The position numbers were made by a program, and so were the translations under genes. A stretch of DNA of 64,000 nt from Candidatus Micropelagos thuwalensis (GTDB taxonomy: Bacteria; Pseudomonadota; Alphaproteobacteria; RS24), in contig NZ_AWXE01000004.1 of the NCBI RefSeq assembly GCF_000469155.1, positions 1 to 64,000 of the forward strand, read 5' to 3'. The notes beneath the pieces are model-generated. The model worked only from the letters and a program-made list of their open reading frames with translations. It made no database searches and was not told the origin of the DNA. Positions 18,079-26,137 of this stretch are shown piece after piece; within the stretch, counting starts at the first letter, position 1, and each line of letters opens with the position of its first letter.

Positions 18079-18414
18079 AAACTATTGCTCCAACTATCTT
18101 TTTTGCATTTTGCTGGCTAGCAATTATTCTACTCGCGCCTGTTTCCGATAAATTTTTTGTTTTAAGGTCTATTTATTTTTCGAAAATACTCTTGGGGAGT
18201 GATTTCCGGCTAATGATAAGTGCTAAGCTCCCAGACATTTTTATGAAAGTTTTCAGACACTGATCAATAAACACTCAGTAGCATAATACTTCGCATACAT
18301 GGTTTTATTATCGCAACACAATGATACTATAATCTGTGCACAAAAAAAGCTTACGAAAGTGCAAAATCTAAAATGTTAATTTTGTTGTCGTTAAAAGACT
18401 TATTGGTAATCAAC
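18079..18414. other. Non-coding spacer at left end of island
   Basis: 336 bp, AT-rich, between the degenerate tRNA-Thr and the 3' end of the GT-C-like gene. I see no supported gene, tRNA fragment or strong hairpin with a T-run. Any integrase that once sat here is gone. Confidence 0.6.
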
Positions 18415-19904
18415 TTATTTTCTAAAGACCATATATTCAGGGTTAGCGAAAATTTTTATATGAGATGATAACAGATTAGAAGTATCAGCTTTGTTACTGG
18501 CAACCACTAGATTATAGGGATACTGTCTTGTATTTAGGCCTTTCCCATTGAAAACACTTTCTTTGAATTTAAGCCTTCTATACCATTCTACTAAACCCTC
18601 TTTAGAAGAAGGTATGTACTTGAATGTAACCAGCGTTGGTCTATTCAATTTTCTTTCTACATCAAAAAGAATTTTTTCTATCTTTGGGTCAACCAAAATT
18701 ATATCCTCGGGGCCACTATTTTCAGACAGAAATTTATACATTTCCGCCTTTGCTGGATTTGTTTCTCGCCACTCGTGAACCTCCCGAAGGCTACTGATAG
18801 ATCCATTAATCAAAAAAAACGGTAAAAGAACAATAATTAAAATTTCACCAAAATTTCCGGCGCTGTTAGCGTCCATTTCTTTTAAGAGAATACAAGCATA
18901 AAAAAGTATCAAAAGTAGCAATAAGCTAGTAAAGCGGTAGGGATATAGTTTAGCGAAAGCACCGTCCCTATCAAAAAACGACACCAATAAAAAACCAAAA
19001 TTAATATTATTGATGATAACGCAAGAATTCTTAAGCGTTGATATATATGACCACTTGGTTCTCTTTTGATAGCCCAAAAACTTATCAAGATACCCAAAAA
19101 AATTGTTATCCCGGGCAGCCATTGCAGAATAAATCTTGGTAAACTATAGAAAGGAAGAACCATTTTATATTGTCGGATATAACTATAAATATATGACGGA
19201 GACGGAGTATCATCACCCTGGATAAAACCAGAACCATAAAACCCAGAGATAGCTACTAACAATATTGGACAACACAACAAAAAGTAACCGGACATAACCA
19301 GGGTAGGAATTCGAAACTTCCCGTCATATATAAGAATTGCTAGAGCTAATAATGCTATCCACTGAGCCCCAACAAGTAAATGGAAGTAGGTTGCAATCGC
19401 CAGAAACATAACCATTAATTTAAGATTGTTCTTCAAATAATGATTTACGCCTAATATGACAAAATAATATGCAAATATTTTTGCTTCGAAATCTTCAAAC
19501 AGCCACTCTCGGCCAATAAAACTTTGCCCCAGTAAGACAAATATAATAATAGATAACAGTCCATATAAATTTGATAGCTCCAAGGTTTTACATAATTTGT
19601 AAATCGCATGACTGAAAAGCAGGCTGGCTAAAAAGGATCCAATAATCTGGGTATTTTCGAATCCAATCTTTATTACCATAGACCCGATAAGCGAGTCAGA
19701 AATCATCCTGTAGTCGCCAGAAAATATAAAGGAGGAGTATTCTCCGTTCCAACTAGTATCTAAGAACTTTTTTGCTAGGCCATAGTACATTTCTTCGTTG
19801 CCACTTAGGACCCCAAATGGAGACAGAGTTAACAAAATTAGGGCAAACAAATAATATTGAAAAAATTTACTAAAACTGGCTAAAACGTGGCTTAAATTGA
19901 TCAC
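18415..19904 (-). pseudogene. GT-C-like polytopic membrane protein, one -1 frameshift
   Basis: Two overlapping frames read as one protein of about 496 aa if a single base is added in the T6 run at 18973-18978. The first frame (from GTG 19904) has about eight to nine hydrophobic helices, and its first loop carries acidic residues (SGNEEMYYGLAKKF), as in GT-C glycosyltransferases using polyprenyl-phosphate sugars. The second frame continues with DRDGAFAKLYPYR, another membrane helix and a soluble C-terminal domain ending in MVFRK. The break may be a sequencing error, true decay, or slippage. The sugar transferase role is inferred from topology and neighbours. Confidence 0.65.
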
Positions 19905-20120
19905 GGCAATACCCTTTTTTAAATTAAAAATCCAAAATACTTAGTTTATTAAAAGCATTTTAGATTGCTGAAGAAGTCTACCACAGGTAGTAAATTTATC
20001 TAATGAAATTAAGGCAAAACATTTTCATAACAGTCCTTAATAAACTATAAAATTCGACTTTAGGCTGAATACCGAAATCGTCGTATTGAAGAAATTATAA
20101 GTAAGTTAAACGTATTAATT

Positions 20121-20570
20121 TTAGGTAGATAGTAAAACTTGAAATAATAAAAACTGCCCTTCAGTTAAAAACAGTGCAATGATTACCCCGAGTAGCCAAC
20201 CGGCTAAAACCTCTTTTGGCTTGTGGCCAATAGAGGTTCGCAAATTTTTTGCTTGTTTGTTTACTTTTCCCAATTCAGAAGCAATAAGTAAGGCATGAGC
20301 CTCAATTTTTTGTCTTAGATCCATTGAGTCAATTGCAACTATGATTGACACCGTGAAGGCAACTGCGGTGACTGGTGATGAAAATCCCTCCCCAATCCCA
20401 ATTGTAAAAAAAGTAGACGAGCAAATACAATTATGAGTACTTGGCATACCTCCCATGCCAATATTTTTGAATGCCAATTTTCGGTATGTTAATGAATTTA
20501 AGAAAAACTTTAAACCACCCGCAACAAAATATCCAACTATTGGAGCTAAAATATAATATGGCGTTTGCAA
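20121..20570 (-). CDS. Divergent PAP2 family phosphatase-like membrane protein (DUF212)
   Basis: 149-aa membrane protein with the divergent PAP2 pattern: GGMPSTHNCICSS near residue 40, an acidic DSMDLRQKIEAHA segment, and SIGHKPKEVLAGWLLG near the C-terminus. These His/Ser/Arg positions correspond to the acid phosphatase active site. The start is a TTG two bases from the stop of the upstream epimerase, so it is coupled to it. In mycobacteria a PAP2 protein dephosphorylates polyprenyl-phosphoryl-ribose-5-phosphate; here that role is inferred from the UbiA-type neighbour. Confidence 0.78.
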   Translation of the reverse strand: MQTPYYILAPIVGYFVAGGLKFFLNSLTYRKLAFKNIGMGGMPSTHNCICSSTFFTIGIGEGFSSPVTAVAFTVSIIVAIDSMDLRQKIEAHALLIASELGKVNKQAKNLRTSIGHKPKEVLAGWLLGVIIALFLTEGQFLLFQVLLST

Positions 20571-20571
20571 A

Positions 20572-21624
20572 TCAAAATTCCTGATTGTTTTTAAGGCACC
20601 AATCTATGCTCCGGCGCATACCCTCATCTATGCTACAAATAGGTTGAAAACCTAATTCACTTTTGGCTTTGCTTATATCACATGAGATAGTTTGGTTCAT
20701 TTCAGATAATACATGGATCTTCTGATTATAAAGACCAGCCGATTGAGTTAGCATATCAGCTATCCTAGCAAAATCAGAGATGAATGATGGTACATGAAGA
20801 TTATTTTCTTTAACTTCAATTTTAAATTCATTTCTCATAACATTTTTGACTGTTTCTACAATTTCTAACATGGTGTATGGGCGTTCATCAGCTATCCAAT
20901 AAATTTCTCCAGCTGCTTTTTTTGAGTAAGCAGCTAATAATATTCCTAAGACTAAATTATCAATAAACCCCATAGAACGCTTATTTAGGCCGTCCCCCAT
21001 AAGAGGAAATTTCCCGTCCCTTATCATTCTAAAAAAATCTGTCTGCCGTGGCGGTTGCCCAGGGCCATAAAACCAAGGCGGTCGAATAATAGATATTTCA
21101 GGGTAACCTTTAGAATTTATCGCTCCTTGAAGAAATGTCTCCATAACTTGTTTTGATTTTCCATATTTCATATATGGATTAAACGGTGATCGCTCAGTAA
21201 AAAGATGCTCCGGAGACGGATTGCAACCAATCGGAGAATTAGAAGAAATAACTAAAAATCTTGACGCTTTAAATGTCGCTGCCGCATTTAGAAGATTTTT
21301 AGTTCCATATACATTTATACGACTAAAATCTGATGTAAAAAGTTTAGGGTGAATAATTCCTGCAGTATGAATAAGGAGACAGCCCTCCTCATCTTTTAAC
21401 AGTGCACGGCAGTCATCTAGATTAGTTATGTCACCAACAATAATATCAGCACCAAGATCAACTAAATCATCAAAGTTGTCACCGCTCTTCACTAAGCATT
21501 TTATTTGTTTTCCACCACTACCAATTGCACCTAGTTCTTTAATGCCACGGGTTAATGCTAACGCTAATCTACTTCCCAACCATCCAGTTGCACCCGTCAA
21601 AATAATTTTTGAGTAATCGATCAT
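20572..21624 (-). CDS. NAD-dependent epimerase/dehydratase family protein (extended SDR)
   Basis: 350-aa extended short-chain dehydrogenase. The Rossmann motif GATGWLGSRLALAL is at residues 11-16, catalytic Ser lies in LVISSNSPIG, and the YxxxK pair is YGKSKQVME. PWFYGPGQPP and DNLVLGILLA fit NAD-dependent epimerase or 3-beta-HSD-like enzymes. The substrate is not known. Its place between a phosphoribosyl-transferring UbiA protein and a PAP2-like phosphatase suggests reduction or epimerisation of a lipid-linked pentose. Confidence 0.82.
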   Translation of the reverse strand: MIDYSKIILTGATGWLGSRLALALTRGIKELGAIGSGGKQIKCLVKSGDNFDDLVDLGADIIVGDITNLDDCRALLKDEEGCLLIHTAGIIHPKLFTSDFSRINVYGTKNLLNAAATFKASRFLVISSNSPIGCNPSPEHLFTERSPFNPYMKYGKSKQVMETFLQGAINSKGYPEISIIRPPWFYGPGQPPRQTDFFRMIRDGKFPLMGDGLNKRSMGFIDNLVLGILLAAYSKKAAGEIYWIADERPYTMLEIVETVKNVMRNEFKIEVKENNLHVPSFISDFARIADMLTQSAGLYNQKIHVLSEMNQTISCDISKAKSELGFQPICSIDEGMRRSIDWCLKNNQEF

Positions 21625-21636
21625 TAAATTGTTTCT

Positions 21637-22509
21637 TTAAAAGTAAATAATAATTATGAAATTTATTATCCAACAAATTACGGTTAATCTTATTCCTCTA
21701 TTTTTCAAAACTAAGGATGTTGGATCGTCGCCCAACCCATCAACCGCGAGTAATTTTAAATAAATTAATATACCTAATAACACAAATACTGAGGTTGAAA
21801 GAACCTCTTCGCCAAACTGAGTTATTGCATATGAGGAAGTACAGAATATTATATATGAAGTGAAAACAGCTGCGGCCGCAAAAGTATTAATCTGATCAAG
21901 AAATGTCAAATTGTAACCTTTTAAAGAATGCCTTTTTAAGTTTTGATCGTTACTCTGAACTAAATCTCCTCGTCTTTTACCTACAGCCAACATCAGTGAT
22001 AGTAAACCTGTACACATTATTATCCAGGGAGAAAGGCTTATAGCTAATGTAGATGCACCAAACATTAAGCGAATAACAAACCCGCTGGCCACCATCAAAA
22101 GTTCAAGAATAGGTATATGCTTTAAGCCAAAAGAATATCCTAGATTTATGATAGCATATAAAAATAGCAACAAGTTAGCTGTTGTAGAATAATTGAATGA
22201 TATACTTAAAGCAATAATACAACTAAGAAGCAAAAGCATAATTGTAACTGCTTCAAATTTACTTATCGCTCCAGAAGCCAAAGGACGTATCTTCTTTTTT
22301 TTGTGAAGTTTGTCAGCCTCAATATCTGTCAAATCGTTTAGGATATAAACAGAACTCGATAACAACGCGAATGAGAGGAAACTAATAAAACAAATTATAG
22401 TATCAGGTGATATAAAATTTCCTGAAAAAAATAAAGGCGCAACTACAAAGCCATTTTTAATCCACTGCTTAGGCCTCAATAACAACCAATAATTAATAAA
22501 ACGTCTCAT
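21637..22509 (-). CDS. Polyprenyl-phosphate phosphoribosyltransferase-like UbiA family protein
   Basis: Integral membrane prenyltransferase-fold protein of about 290 aa with roughly nine helices. Its motifs match the decaprenyl-phosphate:PRPP phosphoribosyltransferase branch (mycobacterial Rv3806c type): LLRPKQWIKNGFVVAPLFFS at the start, the Asp-rich YILNDLTDIEADKLH followed by KKIRPLASG, and LMLAVGKRRGDL in the second half. That enzyme starts synthesis of polyprenyl-phosphoryl-arabinose or ribose. The ATG at 22509 is chosen over a TTG three bases upstream. It follows the GMC gene by 10 bp. Confidence 0.82.
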   Translation of the reverse strand: MRRFINYWLLLRPKQWIKNGFVVAPLFFSGNFISPDTIICFISFLSFALLSSSVYILNDLTDIEADKLHKKKKIRPLASGAISKFEAVTIMLLLLSCIIALSISFNYSTTANLLLFLYAIINLGYSFGLKHIPILELLMVASGFVIRLMFGASTLAISLSPWIIMCTGLLSLMLAVGKRRGDLVQSNDQNLKRHSLKGYNLTFLDQINTFAAAAVFTSYIIFCTSSYAITQFGEEVLSTSVFVLLGILIYLKLLAVDGLGDDPTSLVLKNRGIRLTVICWIINFIIIIYF

Positions 22510-22519
22510 CAACCCTCAA

Positions 22520-24007
22520 TTATTTTCCATTTTTTTCTATAAAATTTTTTGCTACACGTAAAGCTAGAGCCATGACACTTGCTTGCGGGTTAACCGAGGG
22601 CGCTTCAGGTATTAAGCTGGCATCTGCAACATACAAATTTTCACTACCCCATATTTTTCCGTAAGAGTTCGCGGCACTTATTTTTGGATTTTCACCCATA
22701 CCAATGCTACTAAAAATATGAATTGTCATAAGATTACACATTTTACGGGGCAGACCTCCAGATAGAGCCGAATACATTGCGTCAATGGAGTCCCAAGCAT
22801 CCATGCCTGCAATCGATGGTTGTATCTTTTTTGCGCCACTTTCAAATAAACAAACTGCTAAGCTTTGCAGCCCAACTTCTAGGTTCTCCCAATCTTCTTC
22901 GGAAAGTTGAAAGCTAACATATGGATGTTTAGAATATGGAATGGATTTAATCTTGCCTACACCTGTTCCTCTTGCCATAGCATAATACATCCCCATATTC
23001 GAAAAAGATGGCATCATATGCGATCTAAATTCCCAGTCCTCAGCTAAAAACATTCCGAAAGTTGGTAGCGAAGCTATGGAACCACCGATTCTAAAATTAG
23101 GTAAAAATTCTGTTATTGCATAAAGAGGCAGTCGGCTTCTCTGAGCATTAATTTTCTCATCAAATTCTGCTAAAATACGTATTGTTGGGTGTAATTTAAA
23201 ACCGCTTCCAACGGGGGCTTTGTATCCACTTTTAAGCAATAAGTTTGGTGTTTGAGTTGCACCTCCACATACAAAAAAATACTTAGCCGTAATTTTAATA
23301 GTTTGATAAATACCTTCTTTATTTTTCACTCTAGCCCGAGCACTTTTAACAGAAGTTTTAGATTTAATCAGCCTTTCTACTCGACAATGAGAAATTAACC
23401 TTCCACCATTATCTGTATATTGCCGAAGAACTGATGTCGACATTGACTGTTTTGCGCCAGTTGGGCACCCAATTGAACAATGATTGGTGCCAACGCATTT
23501 TTTCTGGCCGCGCTCCAAGGGCATGACCCCCCAATTTTTTAATTCACCAGCTTTTCGCAGTATTTCTGAGTGAAGGCCAAGACTCCCATCAGTAAATGAT
23601 GCGTTTACAAGCCTAGCAGCTTGATCATAAAAAGGGAGAAGCTTTCCAGCTGAAAAATTTTCTATGGAGTATTTTGAGGCCCATTTTTCCAATAATTCTT
23701 CGGGGGTCCTTTGAAATATAGCACTATTAATTTCAGTGCTACCCCCTACACAACTTCCCTCAGCATATGCAACAGGCGATGATCCATTTGCTAACGTCAG
23801 CCCTCCAGCTCGCCACATTTTATTGAAACTTTTTGACAATGTTTCTGGAGCATTTTCAAATGGAATAGATGCGCCTTCTTCAAGCATAAGCACATCATAA
23901 CCTGCATTTACTAATTCATTACCAACTGATGCTCCACCAGCGCCAGAGCCAATAACTAATACATCACAATCAAGGTTTTCAATTTTATGAAGATTGTGAT
24001 CAGACAT
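22520..24007 (-). CDS. GMC oxidoreductase, long-chain alcohol oxidase-like
   Basis: 495-aa FAD enzyme. The FAD motif VLVIGSGAGGASVGNELVNAG begins at about residue 15 (only the core is quoted here: GSGAGGASV), GGSTEINSAIF covers the flavin, and HIFSSIGMG plus PSVNPQASVMALA hold the C-terminal active-site His/Asn region. A Cys-rich stretch CVGTNHCSIGCPTGAKQS is typical of fatty-alcohol-oxidase-like GMC enzymes. ATG 24007 overlaps the stop of the upstream small gene (ATGTCTGA). It may oxidise a lipid-linked sugar or alcohol; this is inference from the island context. Confidence 0.82.
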   Translation of the reverse strand: MSDHNLHKIENLDCDVLVIGSGAGGASVGNELVNAGYDVLMLEEGASIPFENAPETLSKSFNKMWRAGGLTLANGSSPVAYAEGSCVGGSTEINSAIFQRTPEELLEKWASKYSIENFSAGKLLPFYDQAARLVNASFTDGSLGLHSEILRKAGELKNWGVMPLERGQKKCVGTNHCSIGCPTGAKQSMSTSVLRQYTDNGGRLISHCRVERLIKSKTSVKSARARVKNKEGIYQTIKITAKYFFVCGGATQTPNLLLKSGYKAPVGSGFKLHPTIRILAEFDEKINAQRSRLPLYAITEFLPNFRIGGSIASLPTFGMFLAEDWEFRSHMMPSFSNMGMYYAMARGTGVGKIKSIPYSKHPYVSFQLSEEDWENLEVGLQSLAVCLFESGAKKIQPSIAGMDAWDSIDAMYSALSGGLPRKMCNLMTIHIFSSIGMGENPKISAANSYGKIWGSENLYVADASLIPEAPSVNPQASVMALALRVAKNFIEKNGK

Positions 24008-24371
24008 TCCTTTTTTTCCTATAAATTTCAATTCTTTCTTTACCAGTTTTTTCGCCCAACAATGACAAAACTTCTTCATTCTCCATAAATTTTATAATGA
24101 CTAGAGAACGAAATAACCTTTCAACCATTTTTCCACCAGGTATTTTGCGCCAAAAAACAATAAATGAAGGGCCAGCAATTCGTATAGTGACTGCCATTAA
24201 AAATACCAGAACTAGAATAGGCACGAGAATGAAATATGGCTGTAGGCTTATTTGTTTTTGAATGAAAATAGATGCGTCGTCCACGATTTTTGTTTTTTCT
24301 ACTTCAGAAACTACTGGGAAATCTGGAAGCAATGCATCTGATATTAACTTGTAAGATTTTTGCAAGCTCAT
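24000..24371 (-). CDS. Small one-helix membrane protein coupled to the GMC oxidoreductase
   Basis: 123 aa. The N-terminal part (LISDALLPDFPVVSEVEK) resembles the short helical region that precedes the flavin domain in fused long-chain alcohol oxidases. A single hydrophobic helix (about residues 45-68) is followed by a basic tail ending RIEIYRKKRNV. The gene ends inside the start of the GMC gene with an 8-nt overlap, so the two proteins are likely made together, perhaps as a membrane-anchoring subunit. This is my reading, not a named family. Confidence 0.6.
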   Translation of the reverse strand: MSLQKSYKLISDALLPDFPVVSEVEKTKIVDDASIFIQKQISLQPYFILVPILVLVFLMAVTIRIAGPSFIVFWRKIPGGKMVERLFRSLVIIKFMENEEVLSLLGEKTGKERIEIYRKKRNV

Positions 24372-24396
24372 AATAAATTCTATCCAATTTCTTTTT

Positions 24397-24753
24397 TTAA
24401 GTTGTTAAGGAATAAGAAAGCATGCAAATACCAATAATAATTACGAATATACCTAATACTTGGATAAAGCTAAGACTTTCACCAAGAATAAGGAATGATG
24501 ATAAAGATAATATTGCGAAACCACTAGCAGCCAAAATTGGGTAACCAACGTTGACTGGTAGATAATCAAGTGCTTTAGCAAATAAAATCACATTAAGGGC
24601 ATAGAAGGTTAGTGCTAATAAGAAATAAGGTGATATGTATTGCTCATATAAACTGCTATCGTTAGATATACCCTTTCGACTTATTTTTAATAATATATTA
24701 CCTATTGTAGAATTAATGCCTGCCAATAAAACAAAAAACATTGCCCACTTCAT
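24397..24753 (-). CDS. SMR/EmrE-like four-helix membrane transporter
   Basis: 118 aa with four hydrophobic helices and the family pattern AKALDYLPVNVGYPILAASG followed by LGESLSFIQVLGIFVIIIG. SMR-type proteins include multidrug exporters and the ArnE/ArnF pair linked to undecaprenyl-phosphate-aminoarabinose translocation. Inside a polyprenyl-sugar operon a lipid-linked sugar flippase is the more likely role, but drug export cannot be excluded. It lies between the frameshifted epimerase and the GMC small subunit. Confidence 0.8.
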   Translation of the reverse strand: MKWAMFFVLLAGINSTIGNILLKISRKGISNDSSLYEQYISPYFLLALTFYALNVILFAKALDYLPVNVGYPILAASGFAILSLSSFLILGESLSFIQVLGIFVIIIGICMLSYSLTT

Positions 24754-24768
24754 AGGCTTAACCTTCCA

Positions 24769-25799
24769 TCAAACAAGAAAGTAGGGAACAATTTGTAATA
24801 TACGTTGTTTCATAGCTGATTGGTGTTTTGAACCAACTATTTTTCCATTTAAAATGTCGGATCGATTATCACAATACCAATCATATGAAGCTGCTAACAT
24901 TTCATCATTCGAATACTTAGCTTCAAAACCTAACGATTTATAAGCTTCATCGGTGTTAAAAAACATACTATTACCATACATTAAAGAGTGATACGCGCCA
25001 AGCGGCGAAATACCTAGAGCGCTTGTGACGTTCATACCTATTTCTGTCAATTTTGCTGGCACTGACTTTACTTGTGATTGGCTACCAGCATGACGAACTA
25101 AATTTTCAAGAGCATCTCTCATTGTGCCAAATCGATTTGTACCAATATTAAAAATACCATCAATTTTGGCATCGCCAGCAAGTATACATGCAGTAGCTAG
25201 GTCGTCTGAATGTACAAACTGATATATATTCTTACCAGACCCAATAACAGGAATATTCCGCCCTTGATAAATCCATTCAAATAAAATTTGAAAAATTCCA
25301 AGTCTGCCTGTTCCAAGCACAGTTCTAGGACGTATAATAGAGCAACTTAACCCTTTTTGAGAATATTCATGACACAAACTTTCTCCAGCCAATTTAGCTT
25401 TTCCATAATCTTCCTGGGGTTTAGGCTTAGATGATGAACTAACAGGGTTAGTATCAGGAATCCCAAAAACTGCACTAGAAGATGTATAAACAAATCGCTT
25501 TACCTTTTTTTTAAAACCTCATCTAGAAGGATTTTCATCCCTTCATAATTTACTGACCAAAAAAGCTTACGATCTTTTGCTATAGGAACTTGAGCAACAT
25601 TATGATGAATAACCTCTACATTCTCTAGCGCCTTAATAATTGAAATTCTATCCCTGATATCACCCTGAACGATAGTCAGATTGGGATGTTCATATTGCGG
25701 GGGATTTAAATCAAAACAAGTAACTTTATGTCCCGCCTTTAAAAGTCTAAGAACCAACGTCTCACCAAAAAAACCGGCTCCACCGGTGACCAAATACAT
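24769..25799 (-). pseudogene. NAD-dependent epimerase with -1 frameshift at an A8 run
   Basis: First frame 25799-25500 holds the Rossmann motif YLVTGGAGFFGETL and ends EVLKKR-stop. The next frame continues KRFVYTSSSAVFGIPDTNP, with catalytic Ser and YGKAK, to the stop at 24769. Adding one A to the run of eight at 25505-25512 restores a normal 343-aa extended SDR reading EVLKKKVKRFVYTSS. The coding strand reads A-AAA-AAA-AGG in the zero frame, a classic -1 slippery heptamer, so frameshifting or slippage is possible; a sequence error or pseudogene is the simpler explanation. First gene of the island operon. Confidence 0.75.
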
Positions 25800-25921
25800 T
25801 TCATAACCTCTAGCTTTTGATTTGAATTAAGTAATTAGTATCTATGTTTGATGCAACTTGTTGTTCTTAATAAGAAGCTATTTGCAACATATTTTAAATC
25901 AATTAAATGCCGCAAATTTTA

Positions 25922-25977
25922 GAAAAATGGTGCCGGCACACGGACTTGAACCGCGGACCCTCTGATTACAAATCAGA
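25922..25977. repeat. Right direct repeat (att-like), 56 bp
   Basis: Identical to 17997-18052; it is the 3' portion of the intact tRNA-Thr plus six downstream bases. The tRNA 3' end faces the island, so this is the end where integration would have rebuilt the tRNA. Confidence 0.8.
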
Positions 25978-26003
25978 TGCTCTACCAACTGAGCTATACC
26001 GGC
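25928..26003 (-). tRNA. tRNA-Thr(TGT)
   Basis: Complete cloverleaf on the minus strand: acceptor GCCGGTA/TGCCGGC, D-arm GCTC/GAGC, anticodon loop TTTGTAA (TGT), T-arm CCGCGGTTCAAGTCCG, discriminator A and encoded CCA. This copy looks functional and is the probable integration target. Confidence 0.97.
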
Positions 26004-26137
26004 TTAAAACAAGAATTTGTATAACGACTATGTAAATGCTTTTCCAGCATTTTTTTGAAAATTCATAGTAATTGACTAACTTCTCATAAAAACTCATTAT
26101 GCTTGAAATTCATCATGAATAACGTCATTTTTCTCAT

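Larger units (their letters stand above)
17997..25977. mobile_element. AT-rich genomic island in tRNA-Thr
   Basis: About 8 kb flanked by a perfect 56-bp direct repeat (17997-18052 and 25922-25977) made of the 3' part of tRNA-Thr(TGT) plus six downstream bases. The intact tRNA is at the right with its 3' end facing inward, the geometry left by tRNA-directed site-specific integration. A hand-counted line within the island (22321-22380) is 35% GC, against about 60% in a line of mmsA. All cargo genes run leftward and concern polyprenyl-linked sugar metabolism. No integrase, transposase or plasmid gene remains, so the element is probably immobile. Confidence 0.75.

Noticed and set aside
17994-18263. 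Reading frame running through the left tRNA-Thr copy
   Set aside because: It is the antisense of a tRNA followed by AT-rich spacer, with no ribosome site or domain.
24769-25799. Two separate epimerase genes
   Set aside because: The first frame lacks the catalytic Ser and YxxxK, the second lacks the NAD-binding motif, and they join in sequence as one SDR.
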